The notes: generated by a model from the letters alone, not told the origin. DNA of 64,000 bases from Mycobacterium florentinum (GCF_010730355.1 NZ_AP022576.1:186001-250000), one strand, 5' to 3'. Numbered from the stretch's first letter, positions 16,800 to 29,606 are shown. Numbers and translations are program-made.

Positions 16800-18233
16800 T
16801 CACCAGCGCGCGACGGCGGCCGCCACCCGCTTGCGAACCAGGAACCAACCCCCGATCAGCGCCGGGATGATGACGATCAACGCCGCGACACTCGAGGTGC
16901 CGGCCGGTTCGTCGAAGGCCATCAGCACCACGATGCCGACCAAGAACACCAGGGTGATGTAGCCGCTGTACGGGGTGAATGGCATCCGGAAGCCGGGGCG
17001 TTCCAGGGTCCCCGCCTGTGTCTGCTTGTAGAACCGAAGCTGACACAACACGATCATGGCCCAGGACGCGATGATGCCCAAAGCGGCGTCGTGGAGCACG
17101 ATTTCGAAGGCTTCACCGGGGTTGAACGCGTTGAGCGCGATACCGCCAAGGCAGATGACGGCGGTCATGGCGATGCCCCCGTAGGGCACACCGCGTTTGG
17201 TCATTCGCATCGCGAATTTGGGGCCGCTGCCGCTCACCGCCAGTGAGTGCATGACGCGGCCGGTCGAATAGAGTCCGGCGTTCAAGCTGGACAGCGCAGC
17301 GGTGAGCACGACGATGTTCATCAGGTCGCCGGCTCCGTGGAAGCCGATCTTGGAGAAGAACGTGACGAACGGGCTCTCGCCGGCGTGAAAGGCGGTGTAG
17401 GGCAGCAGCAGCCCCAGCAGGGCGACCGATCCGACATAGAACACCGCGACGCGAAAGATCACCGAATTGATCGCGCGCGGCATGATCTTTTCCGGTTCGG
17501 CCGTCTCGCCGGCCGCGATACCCACCAATTCGACGCCGGCGTAAGCGAATACGACTCCGGAGGCCGTCACCAGCAGCGGTATCACACCGGTCGGGAACAA
17601 CCCGCCGTGGGCATCCCAGATGCCGGGTCCGGTCTCATGCCCTTCGATGTGGAATCGCCCGGCCAGGAACACAATTCCCACGATCAAGAAGGCGACGAGT
17701 GCCACAACCTTGATCAGCGCGGCCCAAAACTCGAACTCGCCGAACCACTCGACGGAGATCAAGTTCATCGACAACACCACCACCAGCGCGATGAGCGCGA
17801 GGACCCATTGCGGGATCGGCCCGAAGGCCCCCCAGTGATGCAGGTAGGTGGCGATCGCGGTGGTGTCGACGATCGACGTCATCGCCCAGTTGAGGAAGTA
17901 CATCCAGCCGACGACGTAAGCGGCCTTCTCGCCGAAGAACTCTCGCGCGTAGGAGACGAACGAACCCGACGACGGACGGTGCAGCACCAGCTCGCCCAGC
18001 GCTCGCAGCATGAAGAACACAAAGATTCCGCAGAACGCGTACACCAGGAACAGCCCGGGGCCGGCCTTGACGAGTCGCCCGCTGGCGCCGAGGAAAAGCC
18101 CCGTACCGATCGCGCCGCCGATCGCGATCATCTGCAGCTGCCGGGGCTTGAGCCCCTTGTGATAACCGGCATCCTCGTTGAGAGGCGCCGCGAGATGCGG
18201 ATCGGGCTCGGGCGTGTCGGGCAGCGCGGTCAT
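16800..18233 (-). CDS. ansP1: Amino acid permease, L-asparagine/aspartate type
   Basis: 477 residues with about twelve hydrophobic segments of the APC amino-acid permease superfamily. The consensus first helix region [22 protein letters not shown] is the amino-acid/proton symporter signature. It most resembles GabP/AnsP-type permeases and matches Rv2127 by position; AnsP1 imports aspartate/asparagine as a nitrogen source in M. tuberculosis. The ATG start at 18233 gives a short, Pro-rich cytoplasmic N-terminus. It is monocistronic, with the opposite-strand SDR on one side and the PAC2 gene 101 bases upstream on the other. Confidence 0.88.
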   Translation of the reverse strand: MTALPDTPEPDPHLAAPLNEDAGYHKGLKPRQLQMIAIGGAIGTGLFLGASGRLVKAGPGLFLVYAFCGIFVFFMLRALGELVLHRPSSGSFVSYAREFFGEKAAYVVGWMYFLNWAMTSIVDTTAIATYLHHWGAFGPIPQWVLALIALVVVLSMNLISVEWFGEFEFWAALIKVVALVAFLIVGIVFLAGRFHIEGHETGPGIWDAHGGLFPTGVIPLLVTASGVVFAYAGVELVGIAAGETAEPEKIMPRAINSVIFRVAVFYVGSVALLGLLLPYTAFHAGESPFVTFFSKIGFHGAGDLMNIVVLTAALSSLNAGLYSTGRVMHSLAVSGSGPKFAMRMTKRGVPYGGIAMTAVICLGGIALNAFNPGEAFEIVLHDAALGIIASWAMIVLCQLRFYKQTQAGTLERPGFRMPFTPYSGYITLVFLVGIVVLMAFDEPAGTSSVAALIVIIPALIGGWFLVRKRVAAAVARW

Positions 18234-18334
18234 GGGAGTCCAATCGTCGTCGTTCGCCCAATGTCAATCCGGTTGGTTTGCCAGCGATCCTTTCGCAGTC
18301 GGCCCAGGAGGGCAACAGGAGAAGCCGCTATCGG

Positions 18335-19222
18335 TTACCGCCCGAATCCCGGGCGGCGGCGGCGCAGATACCGCTCGAACTCGGCGGCGAGCGCATCGCC
18401 GTCGATCTTGCCGAGGGCTTCGTTCACATCGACCTCGGCGTCGCCGCGTTGCTCCAGCGACTGCACGTATTCGGCCAGGTCCTCGTCTTCGGTGGCCATC
18501 TCGGTGACCGCCAGCTCCCACTCCTCGGCCTGAGCGGGCAAATCGGCCAGCGGCACCTCGATATCGAGCACGTCCTCGACGCGTCGCAGCAGTGCCACCG
18601 TCGCCTTCGGGTTCGGCGGGTGCGACACGTAATGCGGCACCGCCGCCCAGAACGTCACCGCCGGAATCCCGGCGGCCACGCAGGCGTCCTGGAACACCCC
18701 GGCGATCCCGGTCGGCCCTTCATAGCGGGTCTCCTGCAGGCCGAAACGTTCCGCGGACTCGGGGGAGTAGGCCGCCCCGGAGACCGGCACGGGCCGCGTG
18801 TGCGGAGTGTCGGCCAGCAGCGCGCCGAGGATCACGACCGTGTCGACGTTGAGCTTGTCGGCGATCGCCACCAGCTCGGCACAGAACGTGCGCCAGCGCA
18901 TGTTGGGCTCCACCCCGTGCATCAACACGATGTCGCGGTCGCTGCCGGGTGGCCGGCAGTGGGTGATCCGCATCGCCGGCCACACCAGTTCGCGCGTCAC
19001 CCCGTCGACCTGACGGATGACCGGGCGATTCACCTGGTAGTCGTAGTACGCCTCGTCGTCGATCTCCACGATCGGGTGGGCTTCCCAGATCGCATCGAGA
19101 TGCTCGAGCGCATCGCTGGCCGCGTCACCGGCGTCGTTCCAGCCCTCGAACGCGGCCACAACAATCGTGTTGTGGAGGTCGGGGAGCGCGGAGGCTTCCG
19201 GGCCACGATCGGGCGGAGTCAC
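18335..19222 (-). CDS. PAC2 family protein (proteasome-assembly-chaperone-like)
   Basis: 295 residues with a PAC2 domain (VVAAFEGWNDAGDAASDALEHL, VMHGVEPNMRWRTF, ILGALLADTPHTRPVPVSG). Eukaryotic and archaeal PAC2 proteins help assemble proteasomes. In mycobacteria this protein (Rv2125-like) has been structurally described, but its role is unresolved. The start is GTG 19222. It is divergent from metH and its riboswitch, which occupy the next 312 bases. A link to the Pup-proteasome genes 24 kb away is only suggestive. Confidence 0.85.
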   Translation of the reverse strand: MTPPDRGPEASALPDLHNTIVVAAFEGWNDAGDAASDALEHLDAIWEAHPIVEIDDEAYYDYQVNRPVIRQVDGVTRELVWPAMRITHCRPPGSDRDIVLMHGVEPNMRWRTFCAELVAIADKLNVDTVVILGALLADTPHTRPVPVSGAAYSPESAERFGLQETRYEGPTGIAGVFQDACVAAGIPAVTFWAAVPHYVSHPPNPKATVALLRRVEDVLDIEVPLADLPAQAEEWELAVTEMATEDEDLAEYVQSLEQRGDAEVDVNEALGKIDGDALAAEFERYLRRRRPGFGR

Positions 19223-19317
19223 AGAATCAGCCTAAGGCCTGACCGCTCGGCGACGGCCCTCAGCCGCGCGGTGGCCAGCACACCAGGGCATTTGCATAGG
19301 ACCACTATCCTTGTGGG

Positions 19318-19395
19318 GTGACTGCTACTTCAACAACCGGCGTCAACGGGGGCGAGACGGAATACGCGCGGCTGCAGTGTGGTCAGCGCTGGTAA
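19318..19395 (+). CDS. Possible 25-residue leader ORF upstream of metH
   Basis: GTG 19318 opens a 25-codon frame (VTATSTTGVNGGETEYARLQ, then CGQRW and stop). It begins a few bases after a TATCCT -10-like hexamer, so it would be leaderless. It precedes the SAH riboswitch by 45 bases. It could be a regulatory leader, the leftover start of a displaced gene, or chance. Confidence 0.25.
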   Translation: MTATSTTGVNGGETEYARLQCGQRW

Positions 19396-19440
19396 CTCGA
19401 GCTGGGCGTCCAGACGTCGGGTGACGACGTAGACTTTTCA

Positions 19441-19534
19441 CCGTCGAGAGGCGTTGCAACGGTTCGCCGGTCCCCGCCGGTATCCGCCACGCTCGGCAGA
19501 GTCAAGGACGCCTTCCGTTACGGAAGGAACGTAT
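19441..19534 (+). promoter_or_regulatory. SAH (S-adenosylhomocysteine) riboswitch upstream of metH
   Basis: The layout fits the SAH aptamer. P1 is GTCGAG (19443-19448) with CTCGGC (19492-19497). Immediately inside P1 the strand AGGCGT (19449-19454) is perfectly complementary to ACGCCT (19508-19513) beyond P1, forming the expected pseudoknot. GCAACGG and CCGCCACGCTCGG match the consensus core. The tail then forms a second hairpin, CCTTCCG-TTA-CGGAAGG (19511-19527), which buries the GGAAGG ribosome site. The pseudoknot and this hairpin share bases 19511-19513. So SAH binding should free the ribosome site and switch metH on, clearing SAH-derived homocysteine. Confidence 0.8.
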
Positions 19535-23281
<3,747 letters not shown>

Positions 23282-23285
23282 GCCC

Positions 23286-23522
23286 TTGAACCGCATCGCC
23301 GATATCGGCGTTGAGGCCGTCAATGTCACGGTCCTGCATGTCCGGCGCATTGTGGCCGCACTGTGCACCGCGCTGGGCCGGACGAAGCGCGAAGTCAGCG
23401 ACTTAGCTTGGGACTACGGCGAACTGGCGGGAAGGGTCCGTTGGTCGGCGCGCAGGACGACGAGCGATCAGCACGTCGCCGAGGTGATTTCCATCGATCT
23501 GGGCCGCCGTCGGGCCAACTGA
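23286..23522 (+). CDS. Small hypothetical protein downstream of metH
   Basis: A 78-residue frame starting at TTG 23286, five bases after the metH stop. The sequence has an amphipathic N-terminal part (VEAVNVTVLHVRRIVAALC) and a basic tail ending DLGRRRAN. There is no recognised domain. The start is weak, and an internal GTG (residue 22) is possible. It may be translated by coupling with metH. It ends two bases before the convergent methyltransferase. Confidence 0.35.
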   Translation: MNRIADIGVEAVNVTVLHVRRIVAALCTALGRTKREVSDLAWDYGELAGRVRWSARRTTSDQHVAEVISIDLGRRRAN

Positions 23523-23524
23523 GT

Positions 23525-24424
23525 TCAGCTCAGTACCGCCGACAGGTAGCCCGAGGACCCACCGAACGAGGCCAGCTCGTCCTGGGGTACCTGAAAACCG
23601 TTGGCGGAGAACGCCTGTTCGGTTGTGCGGATGTCGATCCGCCAACCGCGCTCGCCCAGGTACTCGCCGGCGGAATTGCGATCCCCGGTGTAGAACAACT
23701 CGGCCAGATTGATCTTGGAGCCGATGCGCCGCGAGCGTTCGGTGAGCTTTTCCGCCCAATCCGCGGGGATGTTGCGGAAATCCATGTGCTCGCAGGCGAT
23801 TCGGCTGCCCGGCGCCGATAGCGCGGCGACATTGTCGAACAGGCGGTCCTGCGCCTCCGGCGGCAGATAGACGAGCAGGCCCTCGGCGCTCCACGCGGTC
23901 GGCTTGCTGGGATCGAGTCCGGCCGCGACGAGCGCCGCCGGCCAGTCTTCGCGCAAGTCGATCGCGACCGTGCGACGTTGCGCGGGCGGCTGTGCACCCA
24001 GGTCGGCCAGCGTGCGGGTTTTGAAGTCGATCACGCCGGGTTGGTCGATCTCGTAGACCACCGTGTCCGCCGGCCACGGCAGCCGGTACGCCCGGGTATC
24101 CAGACCGGACGCCAGGATCACGGCCTGCCGGACACCCGCGTCGGTGGCTTGCATGAAGAAGTCGTCGAAGTACCGGGTGCGCACGGTGATCTGTTCGAGC
24201 ACGGCCTTGCGGTTCATCACGGGATCGTCGGTGTCGCCGAGCTTTCCGTCGATCAGCTTGATGAAGGTGTCGCTGCCCACCGCGCGCACCAGGGGATCGG
24301 CCCACGGGTCGTCCAGCAGCGGCTCCGGCCCCTGCGAAGCCATCGCGCGCTGAGTGGCGACCGCGGTCGCGGTCGCGCCTACGTTGGACGCCAAATCCCA
24401 GGTGTCGTTCTCGGTGCGCGCCAC
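23525..24424 (-). CDS. Class I SAM-dependent methyltransferase, mycobacterial TIGR00027 family
   Basis: 299 residues of a family greatly expanded in mycobacteria. Typical features are the N-terminal DTWDLASNVGATATAVATQR, the SAM-binding strand QAVILASGLDTRAYRLPW, the acidic motif VYEIDQPGVIDFK and WSAEGLLVYLPPEAQ. It is leucine-carboxyl-methyltransferase-like (O-methyltransferase), with unknown substrate. The start is GTG 24424. The upstream gap of 72 bases to the DUF3298 gene on the same strand could mean read-through from the mce operon, but the gene is probably independent. Confidence 0.88.
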   Translation of the reverse strand: MARTENDTWDLASNVGATATAVATQRAMASQGPEPLLDDPWADPLVRAVGSDTFIKLIDGKLGDTDDPVMNRKAVLEQITVRTRYFDDFFMQATDAGVRQAVILASGLDTRAYRLPWPADTVVYEIDQPGVIDFKTRTLADLGAQPPAQRRTVAIDLREDWPAALVAAGLDPSKPTAWSAEGLLVYLPPEAQDRLFDNVAALSAPGSRIACEHMDFRNIPADWAEKLTERSRRIGSKINLAELFYTGDRNSAGEYLGERGWRIDIRTTEQAFSANGFQVPQDELASFGGSSGYLSAVLS

Positions 24425-24496
24425 GCCGTCCCCGCCTCTGCGTTAGTTAGGTGACTTAATTACTGCCACTGTACGTGAGACCGGCGGGGCCGCCGA

Positions 24497-25264
24497 CTAG
24501 ATACGCAGGATCGGGCCGAGCGCCGAGAGCGGAATGTGCGCCTGCACGGTGCCACCGTCCATATACCACTGCGGCAGGCCGGGGGAGAAGTTGATCGGCT
24601 CGTCGTGGCCGACGGGATAGTCCGGCATGTAGAGGATCAATTCGTCGGGCGTCACCGCCCACGCCTTGTACGCGCCGGAGTAGACCTTGTCGGGAGTCCA
24701 GCGGTCGACGATGAACGGATAGGTCCCCGGATCGTGCGGCGGCGGCGCCTGATTGAGCGCGGTTTCGATGAAGGGCTGCGCCAGCGGCGGGATCGCGGTC
24801 AGCGGATTCGACGTCGTCAGATCCGAGAGCTGCAGCCGTCTGCCGCTGGCCATGTCGAACGTGAAGGTTCGGTAGGCGTTGTTGGGCTTGGGCCCGTCGG
24901 CGTGGTAGTCCTCGTGGAACACCGCGCTGAGCAGGCTGCCGTGCTGAAAGATCTGGTAGTTCTCCTCGCCGTAGCTGTCGGCGGCCATGTGCGCGTTGGC
25001 GTTACGCCAGTTGTTGACCAGGGTGTGCAGGTAGTCGCGCACCACGCCGCTGGTGGTGGGATTGTCGATGAGCTCGCCGGGCACCGCGACCTTGATGTCG
25101 CGCACGGCGTTGCGTTCCGATGTCACCGTGGTGTGGCAGTACTGGCCGTCCCAGTCGCCACCGAGCTCGCCGCAGAACGACGGCGCCGAGGCCCGGGCGA
25201 TGGCCGCATCGGGAATCGTTGCGGTGCATGCTAATACGAGCGTCGCGAGGAGTCTTGCGATCAC
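24497..25264 (-). CDS. Secreted DUF3298/RsiV-like domain protein
   Basis: 255 residues with a cleavable signal peptide (MIARLLATLVLACTATIPDAAIA). The mature part has the DUF3298/DUF4163 layout: SERNAVRDIKVAVPGELI, central YQIFQHGSLLSAVFHEDYHADG, and PDELILYMPDYPVGHDEPIN near the end. Such domains are exported and bind cell-wall material in some proteins (RsiV, PdaC), but the function here is unknown. The cysteine pair (FCGELGG and GQYCHTT) may form a disulfide. GTG 25264 overlaps the stop of the Mce-associated gene as GTGA, so it is the last gene of the mce operon. Confidence 0.75.
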   Translation of the reverse strand: MIARLLATLVLACTATIPDAAIARASAPSFCGELGGDWDGQYCHTTVTSERNAVRDIKVAVPGELIDNPTTSGVVRDYLHTLVNNWRNANAHMAADSYGEENYQIFQHGSLLSAVFHEDYHADGPKPNNAYRTFTFDMASGRRLQLSDLTTSNPLTAIPPLAQPFIETALNQAPPPHDPGTYPFIVDRWTPDKVYSGAYKAWAVTPDELILYMPDYPVGHDEPINFSPGLPQWYMDGGTVQAHIPLSALGPILRI

Positions 25265-26010
25265 AGCAGCTGCACCTTGCTCGCCCGCCAGCGGCCATCG
25301 ACCATTTCCATCGTCATCTTGATTCGGCTACGGTCGATGCGCGGATCGGGTGACTGTGAATTCGCCACGGTCTGGTCGATAAAGACAAGCACCACAACCT
25401 TATTCGTGGATTCGGACTGAATCGCCGAGTCCACGACAACCCCGTGAGCGGACGCCTTGTTGTCGATCAGGAGCTGCCGAAGTTGGACGCTGGATTGGGT
25501 GTACATGTCCTTGAATTCGCCGGTCGCGCCGTCGAGTACAGCCCGGAAGTTCTCGTCGACCTTGTTGGAGTCGATGCTCGTCAACACCTGCGCGTAGGCG
25601 ATCGCGGCCTGTTGAGCCTGCTGACCCGCCTCCTTCACCTCGTGCTCTTGCCACAGCTTCCAGCCCAGGAAGCCGTTGACCGCAAGCGAGGCAATGAGCA
25701 ACAGCGGCAGCGCGCCGCGGCGCAGATAGCGCCCCCAAGGCCGCTCGCGCAGCGCGATCTTGTCGCCCTTCTCCTTCTTGGCCCCACTCCCGAACGGAAT
25801 ATCCTCGTCGTCCTCGTCCGTCGCCTCGGTGTCCTCGTCGTTCTCGGCGTCCTCGGACTCGGAGTCCGCGTCCTTGGCTTCGGCGTCCGCGTCCTTGACG
25901 TCGACGCCGTCGTCTTTGGCATCAACGCCCTCGACGTCTTCGGGTTCGGCGTCGGCGCCTGGTGCTTCGGGCATTTCGGCCTCGGCAACTTTCTCGGATG
26001 TGGCGGTCAC
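25261..26010 (-). CDS. Mce-associated membrane protein
   Basis: 249 residues. GTG 26010 has AAGGAGT upstream. Residues 1-75 are an unusually acidic, repetitive cytoplasmic tail rich in Asp, Glu and Ala. A basic stretch (RERPWGRYLRRG) precedes one transmembrane helix (LPLLLIASLAVNGFLGWKL), followed by an extracytoplasmic helical and beta domain typical of Mas proteins (AYAQVLTSIDSNKVDENF, AVLDGATGEFKDMY). These proteins stabilise the Mce lipid-import complex; the related Mce4 protein OmamA has such a role. Most mce operons carry two Mas genes, whereas this one has a single copy followed by a DUF3298 gene. Confidence 0.85.
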   Translation of the reverse strand: MTATSEKVAEAEMPEAPGADAEPEDVEGVDAKDDGVDVKDADAEAKDADSESEDAENDEDTEATDEDDEDIPFGSGAKKEKGDKIALRERPWGRYLRRGALPLLLIASLAVNGFLGWKLWQEHEVKEAGQQAQQAAIAYAQVLTSIDSNKVDENFRAVLDGATGEFKDMYTQSSVQLRQLLIDNKASAHGVVVDSAIQSESTNKVVVLVFIDQTVANSQSPDPRIDRSRIKMTMEMVDGRWRASKVQLL

Positions 26011-26038
26011 AATCAACTCCTTAGAGCTTAGGTTGGTC

Positions 26039-27289
26039 CTAGTGCGGCGGTTCGATCGGCAGCGGGGGACCGCCGTAGGGTGTGGGAATCGTGAAGCGGC
26101 CCTTCGGTGTCGGATCGGTTCTGCGGCCCAGGTCGGCTCCCGGCGGCGGACCGGCGGTGTCGTCGCCTCCCGGTCGCGGTGCGTTCTTTGCTCCCCGGAT
26201 CGAGACGGCGGGATCGGTGTCGCGGCAGTAGGTGTACATGAACGGCTCGTAATAGTCGGCGGCCGAGGGCGCATGCGCGGGCGTTCCGTAGTCGCAGACG
26301 TAGCGCGGGTAGAGGTCGGCGATCGCCCAGACCCCGTGGTCGTGAAAGGCACTTGACACCGCGTCCAGCACCGAGCCGCGGTAGTCGGGGAACAGCGCGT
26401 TGAGCGCCGGCACCCGCTGATAGAGCAACTGCGACATGGTGGCCATGCTGCCCAGCAGCTGCACCATCGTTTCGGAATTGTCGGAGAACAAATTGTCGAC
26501 CGCCGACAGGGCGCGCGGCGTCTGCGCGGTCAGCCTTCGGTAGCCGGCCTGCATCCGGGCAACCCCGGACAGCGTGCGGTTGAGTTCGGTTGCGGTGGCG
26601 GCCAAACCGGCATTTTTATCGCTCACCAGGGTCAGCACCACCCGGCTGGTCTTGATGACGCTGGTCGTTTGGGGCAGCACCGAATCGAGCGTCGACAGCA
26701 GGAACGTGCCGCCGTCGACGATGGCGCTCAGTTTCGCCGGGCCCTCCTTGCTCAGGCTCAGCTCCTTCTTGATCAGTTCGACCTTGCGCGGGTCGACCTG
26801 GGCCAGCATGCCGTCGGCGTCGCCGAGCAACCGCGCCAAGCTGACCGGAACATTGGTGTGGGCCAGCGTGATCAGGCTGCCGTCGTGTAGATACGGCCCG
26901 GCATCGGATTCGGCTTGGAAGTCGATGTACTGCTCGCCGGCGGGCGATAACGCCGACACGTGCACGACGCTGCTGGCCGGGATCCGCACCTTCGACGTGA
27001 TGCTGGCGACGGCGTTGACCCCGCTGTCGGTGATCTGCAATGACTCGACGCGGCCGATCCGCACGCCGCGCAGCGCGACATCCTGATTGGGCAGCAGGCC
27101 GCCGGATTCGGGCAACTGCACGGTGACCCGATAGGACGACGCCAGCGGTGAGACCCGCAATGCGCCTATCAGCAGGTAAGCGGTTCCGACCACCAGGGTC
27201 AGAACCAGACCGGCCACCGACAGCCAGACCTGTTGGCGGTGAGCGGCCCGCACCGCCCGGACCACGACGTTGGCGGCTTCGGCGATCAT
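26039..27289 (-). CDS. mceF: MCE family protein F
   Basis: 416 residues. A short basic cytoplasmic start and one transmembrane helix (VWLSVAGLVLTLVVGTAYLLI) are followed by the MCE domain (RVTVQLPESGGLLPNQDVALRGVRIGRVESL) and a long helical region that lines the tunnel. The C-terminal tail is Pro/Gly-rich. It is one of six MCE subunits that together form a periplasm-spanning conduit for lipids into the YrbE permease. ATG 27289 overlaps the mceE stop (ATGA). The last member shows two cysteines (RYVCDYGTP and YTYCRDTD) typical of MceF. The lipid substrate cannot be predicted. Confidence 0.9.
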   Translation of the reverse strand: MIAEAANVVVRAVRAAHRQQVWLSVAGLVLTLVVGTAYLLIGALRVSPLASSYRVTVQLPESGGLLPNQDVALRGVRIGRVESLQITDSGVNAVASITSKVRIPASSVVHVSALSPAGEQYIDFQAESDAGPYLHDGSLITLAHTNVPVSLARLLGDADGMLAQVDPRKVELIKKELSLSKEGPAKLSAIVDGGTFLLSTLDSVLPQTTSVIKTSRVVLTLVSDKNAGLAATATELNRTLSGVARMQAGYRRLTAQTPRALSAVDNLFSDNSETMVQLLGSMATMSQLLYQRVPALNALFPDYRGSVLDAVSSAFHDHGVWAIADLYPRYVCDYGTPAHAPSAADYYEPFMYTYCRDTDPAVSIRGAKNAPRPGGDDTAGPPPGADLGRRTDPTPKGRFTIPTPYGGPPLPIEPPH

Positions 27290-28488
27290 GGCGGCGGTCC
27301 CGGTGGCGGCGGCCCCGGCGCGGGGGCGACGTCGATTTGGCCGGGGACGATCGGGTCGGGCATGACGGGAACCTGCGGCGAGTTTGGTCCCCGCCCGACC
27401 ACGCGTTCCTGTAGACGCCACAGGGTGTACTTCAGGGTGCCGACGAGCAGGTTCATGTTGTAGTGGTGTGGTCCGTGCAGCCCGATGTCGCCTGGGTATC
27501 CGATGTCGGGAAGCGATCCGAGGATCAGCTTGTCGACGCCCACGTGCACCGAAATCGCGCTTCCCGACGTCGATTTGACCAGCGGCGGAATCAGCCGGTT
27601 GACGGCGTAGAAGCTGGTATCGGGACTTACCGCAACGTCGTTGGCGGCCCCGGCGATGGTGTTGAGGTCGCGGATGATGCTGCGGCCGCTGGTGTCGGTG
27701 CCGCCGATGGACGGGAACCTGGCCAGCAACCGTGAGGTGTCGCCCACCTGCACGGCCAGGTTGGACAGCTCGGCGGTGTTGTCGGCCAGGGTCGCGGTGG
27801 CGGGGCGCGCCGCGGTCATCAGGTCGGTGACGGCCGCGTCTTTAGCGTCGAGTTGGTCTGCGAGCCTTGATAATTGGGTCAGGGCCGACGAGATCTGGTC
27901 CGACCGGGTGTCGAGCGTGCCGACCAGCTGGTTGGACTTGCGGATCAGCTCCCCGAACGCCTGGCCCTGGTCGCCGGTGGCCTTGCCGAAGCCGTTGATG
28001 ATGTTGGTGAAGTTGCGCACCGCTCCGCCGTTTACCAGGATCGCCGCCGAACTCAGCACCGATTCGACCGTCGCGGCGGCGGCTGTCGAATCCAGGCCGA
28101 TGGTGTCGCCGTTGTGCAGCATCGGATCGTCGGCGGGATCGTCAGCGGGTGGCTTCAGCGCCACGAACACGTCGCCCAGTGGTGTGGCGGTGCGCAATTC
28201 GGCGGTGCTGCCGCGCGGCAGCCGCACGCCGTTTCTGATCCGCAGCGTGGTGACCGCGGTGTAGTTGCGCGCGACCATCGCTTCGACCTGCCCGACGTCG
28301 GCGCCGGCGAGTTTCACCTTGGCGTTCATCGGAAGGTTGAGCGCGTTGGAGAATATCGCGGTCAGGGTGTACCCGCCCGACCCTAGCCCGGGAGCCGGAA
28401 GCGGCAGGCTGGCAAGGCCATTCGTGCCACATCCCGAGGTGATCAGCACCGCGGCCGCGATGGCGAGGACTCCCCGGCCGGCCGTCAT
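27286..28488 (-). CDS. mceE: MCE family lipoprotein E (LprK/LprN type)
   Basis: 400 residues. The signal sequence GVLAIAAAVLITSGC ends in a lipobox cysteine, as in the E subunit of all mycobacterial Mce clusters. The MCE domain follows (YTLTAIFSNALNLPMNAKVKLAGADVGQVE), then helical repeats and a proline-rich C-terminus (PGPPPPGPPP). ATG 28488 overlaps the mceD stop. The open frame upstream to 29523 is mceD DNA read in another frame and is not part of this gene. It is a membrane-anchored piece of the lipid-transfer conduit. Confidence 0.92.
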   Translation of the reverse strand: MTAGRGVLAIAAAVLITSGCGTNGLASLPLPAPGLGSGGYTLTAIFSNALNLPMNAKVKLAGADVGQVEAMVARNYTAVTTLRIRNGVRLPRGSTAELRTATPLGDVFVALKPPADDPADDPMLHNGDTIGLDSTAAAATVESVLSSAAILVNGGAVRNFTNIINGFGKATGDQGQAFGELIRKSNQLVGTLDTRSDQISSALTQLSRLADQLDAKDAAVTDLMTAARPATATLADNTAELSNLAVQVGDTSRLLARFPSIGGTDTSGRSIIRDLNTIAGAANDVAVSPDTSFYAVNRLIPPLVKSTSGSAISVHVGVDKLILGSLPDIGYPGDIGLHGPHHYNMNLLVGTLKYTLWRLQERVVGRGPNSPQVPVMPDPIVPGQIDVAPAPGPPPPGPPP

Positions 28489-29606
28489 TTCTGGCCCATC
28501 GCGGCCATGCCGTCGAGCACATACGTCAGCCCGAAATCCGGCCCGAAATCCTGGATTGTTCCCGTGCTGCAGCCGAGTTGGCGAAGCCCCATCAGGTTGC
28601 AGATCTCTTTGGTGAATTGGCTGTCGAAGACCAATCGGTCGGTGAGGAATCTGGCGCGCACGGCACCGTTGGCGCGGTCGATCATGTTGTAGGCGTTGTC
28701 GGCCAGCATCGGTGCCACGTCGAGGAGCTCGGCGAGGTCGCGGCGGTGGTCGGTCACCGTCTTCAGCGTCGAGTTCCCGTTCAGCACCGCCTGCTTGAAA
28801 GTGTCCCGGTTGGCGTCGAGCAGCTCGCCGGCCCGTTGGATCAACTGGTCGAATCGTCTTCCGGTACTGCCGGTCCCGATGTCCTCGTCGGCCATGATCT
28901 GGCTGACCTGGTGGATGGTGGAGGCGAATTCGCGCAGCTTGCCGTCGTTGGCGGCCACCGCGTCGAACAGCGTGCTGATGTTCTTGACGATCGTGGTGAT
29001 CTGCTCGCGAGTCTGGGCGCCGCCGTCGCTGGACAGCCGCAGCGCCTTGGACAGTTCGTCGAGCGCCGATTTGATCTGGCCGCCGTTGCCTTCGACAACC
29101 TTGGTGCCGTTGTTGAGGACGTCGGCGACGGGCCCGCCGCCGTGGCCGTCTCCCTCGAGCGACTTGGTCACCTTGTCGAGAACGCTGAGCACGCGGCTGA
29201 ATTCGACGGGTGTCTTGGTCCGGGTCAACCCGATCGTGTCGTGGTTCGCCAGCACCGGACCGCCGCGATACGCCGGAGTGAGCTCGATCTGCCGGTCGGT
29301 GAGGATCGAGGTGGACACCGTGACGGCTTGGGCGGTGGCGGGAATCTTGACGTGGCGATCGACGGTGAATTCGACTTCGACGTAGCCGCCCTTGGCGTTG
29401 ATCTTGGTGATCTTGCCGACCGGCATTCCCAGCACCGCGACCACATTGCCCTCGTAAAGTCCTGAGGCGCTGTCGAATTGGGCCGTCACCGTGATCGTGT
29501 CCTGGTCGGGTGCGAGATACCACCAGCCGATGCCGACCGCCGCGGCCAGCACCACCAGGGCGGCGCTGATGGCCACCGCCTTGGACCGCAACTTCGATGC
29601 CGTCAT
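28485..29606 (-). CDS. mceD: MCE family protein D
   Basis: 373 residues from ATG 29606, which overlaps the mceC stop. One N-terminal transmembrane helix (AVAISAALVVLAAAVGIGWWYL) precedes the MCE domain (ITVTAQFDSASGLYEGNVVAVLGMPVGKITK), followed by the long helical core (heptad-like Leu/Val from about residue 150 to 330). It is part of the hetero-hexameric MCE assembly. The spacing and overlaps on both sides show tight translational coupling through the operon. Confidence 0.9.
   Translation of the reverse strand: MTASKLRSKAVAISAALVVLAAAVGIGWWYLAPDQDTITVTAQFDSASGLYEGNVVAVLGMPVGKITKINAKGGYVEVEFTVDRHVKIPATAQAVTVSTSILTDRQIELTPAYRGGPVLANHDTIGLTRTKTPVEFSRVLSVLDKVTKSLEGDGHGGGPVADVLNNGTKVVEGNGGQIKSALDELSKALRLSSDGGAQTREQITTIVKNISTLFDAVAANDGKLREFASTIHQVSQIMADEDIGTGSTGRRFDQLIQRAGELLDANRDTFKQAVLNGNSTLKTVTDHRRDLAELLDVAPMLADNAYNMIDRANGAVRARFLTDRLVFDSQFTKEICNLMGLRQLGCSTGTIQDFGPDFGLTYVLDGMAAMGQK

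Noticed and set aside
17247..18533. A 428-residue plus-strand frame opposite ansP1
   Set aside because: His/Arg/Gln/Asp-rich shadow of a permease gene with clear membrane helices on the other strand.
19223..19534. Cobalamin riboswitch upstream of metH
   Set aside because: The leader is too short and no B12-box-like sequence is seen; the pairing fits an SAH aptamer instead.
28142..29523. Additional long minus-strand frames inside mceD and mceE
   Set aside because: They are alternate frames of the MCE genes; overlapping ATGA junctions define the real genes.
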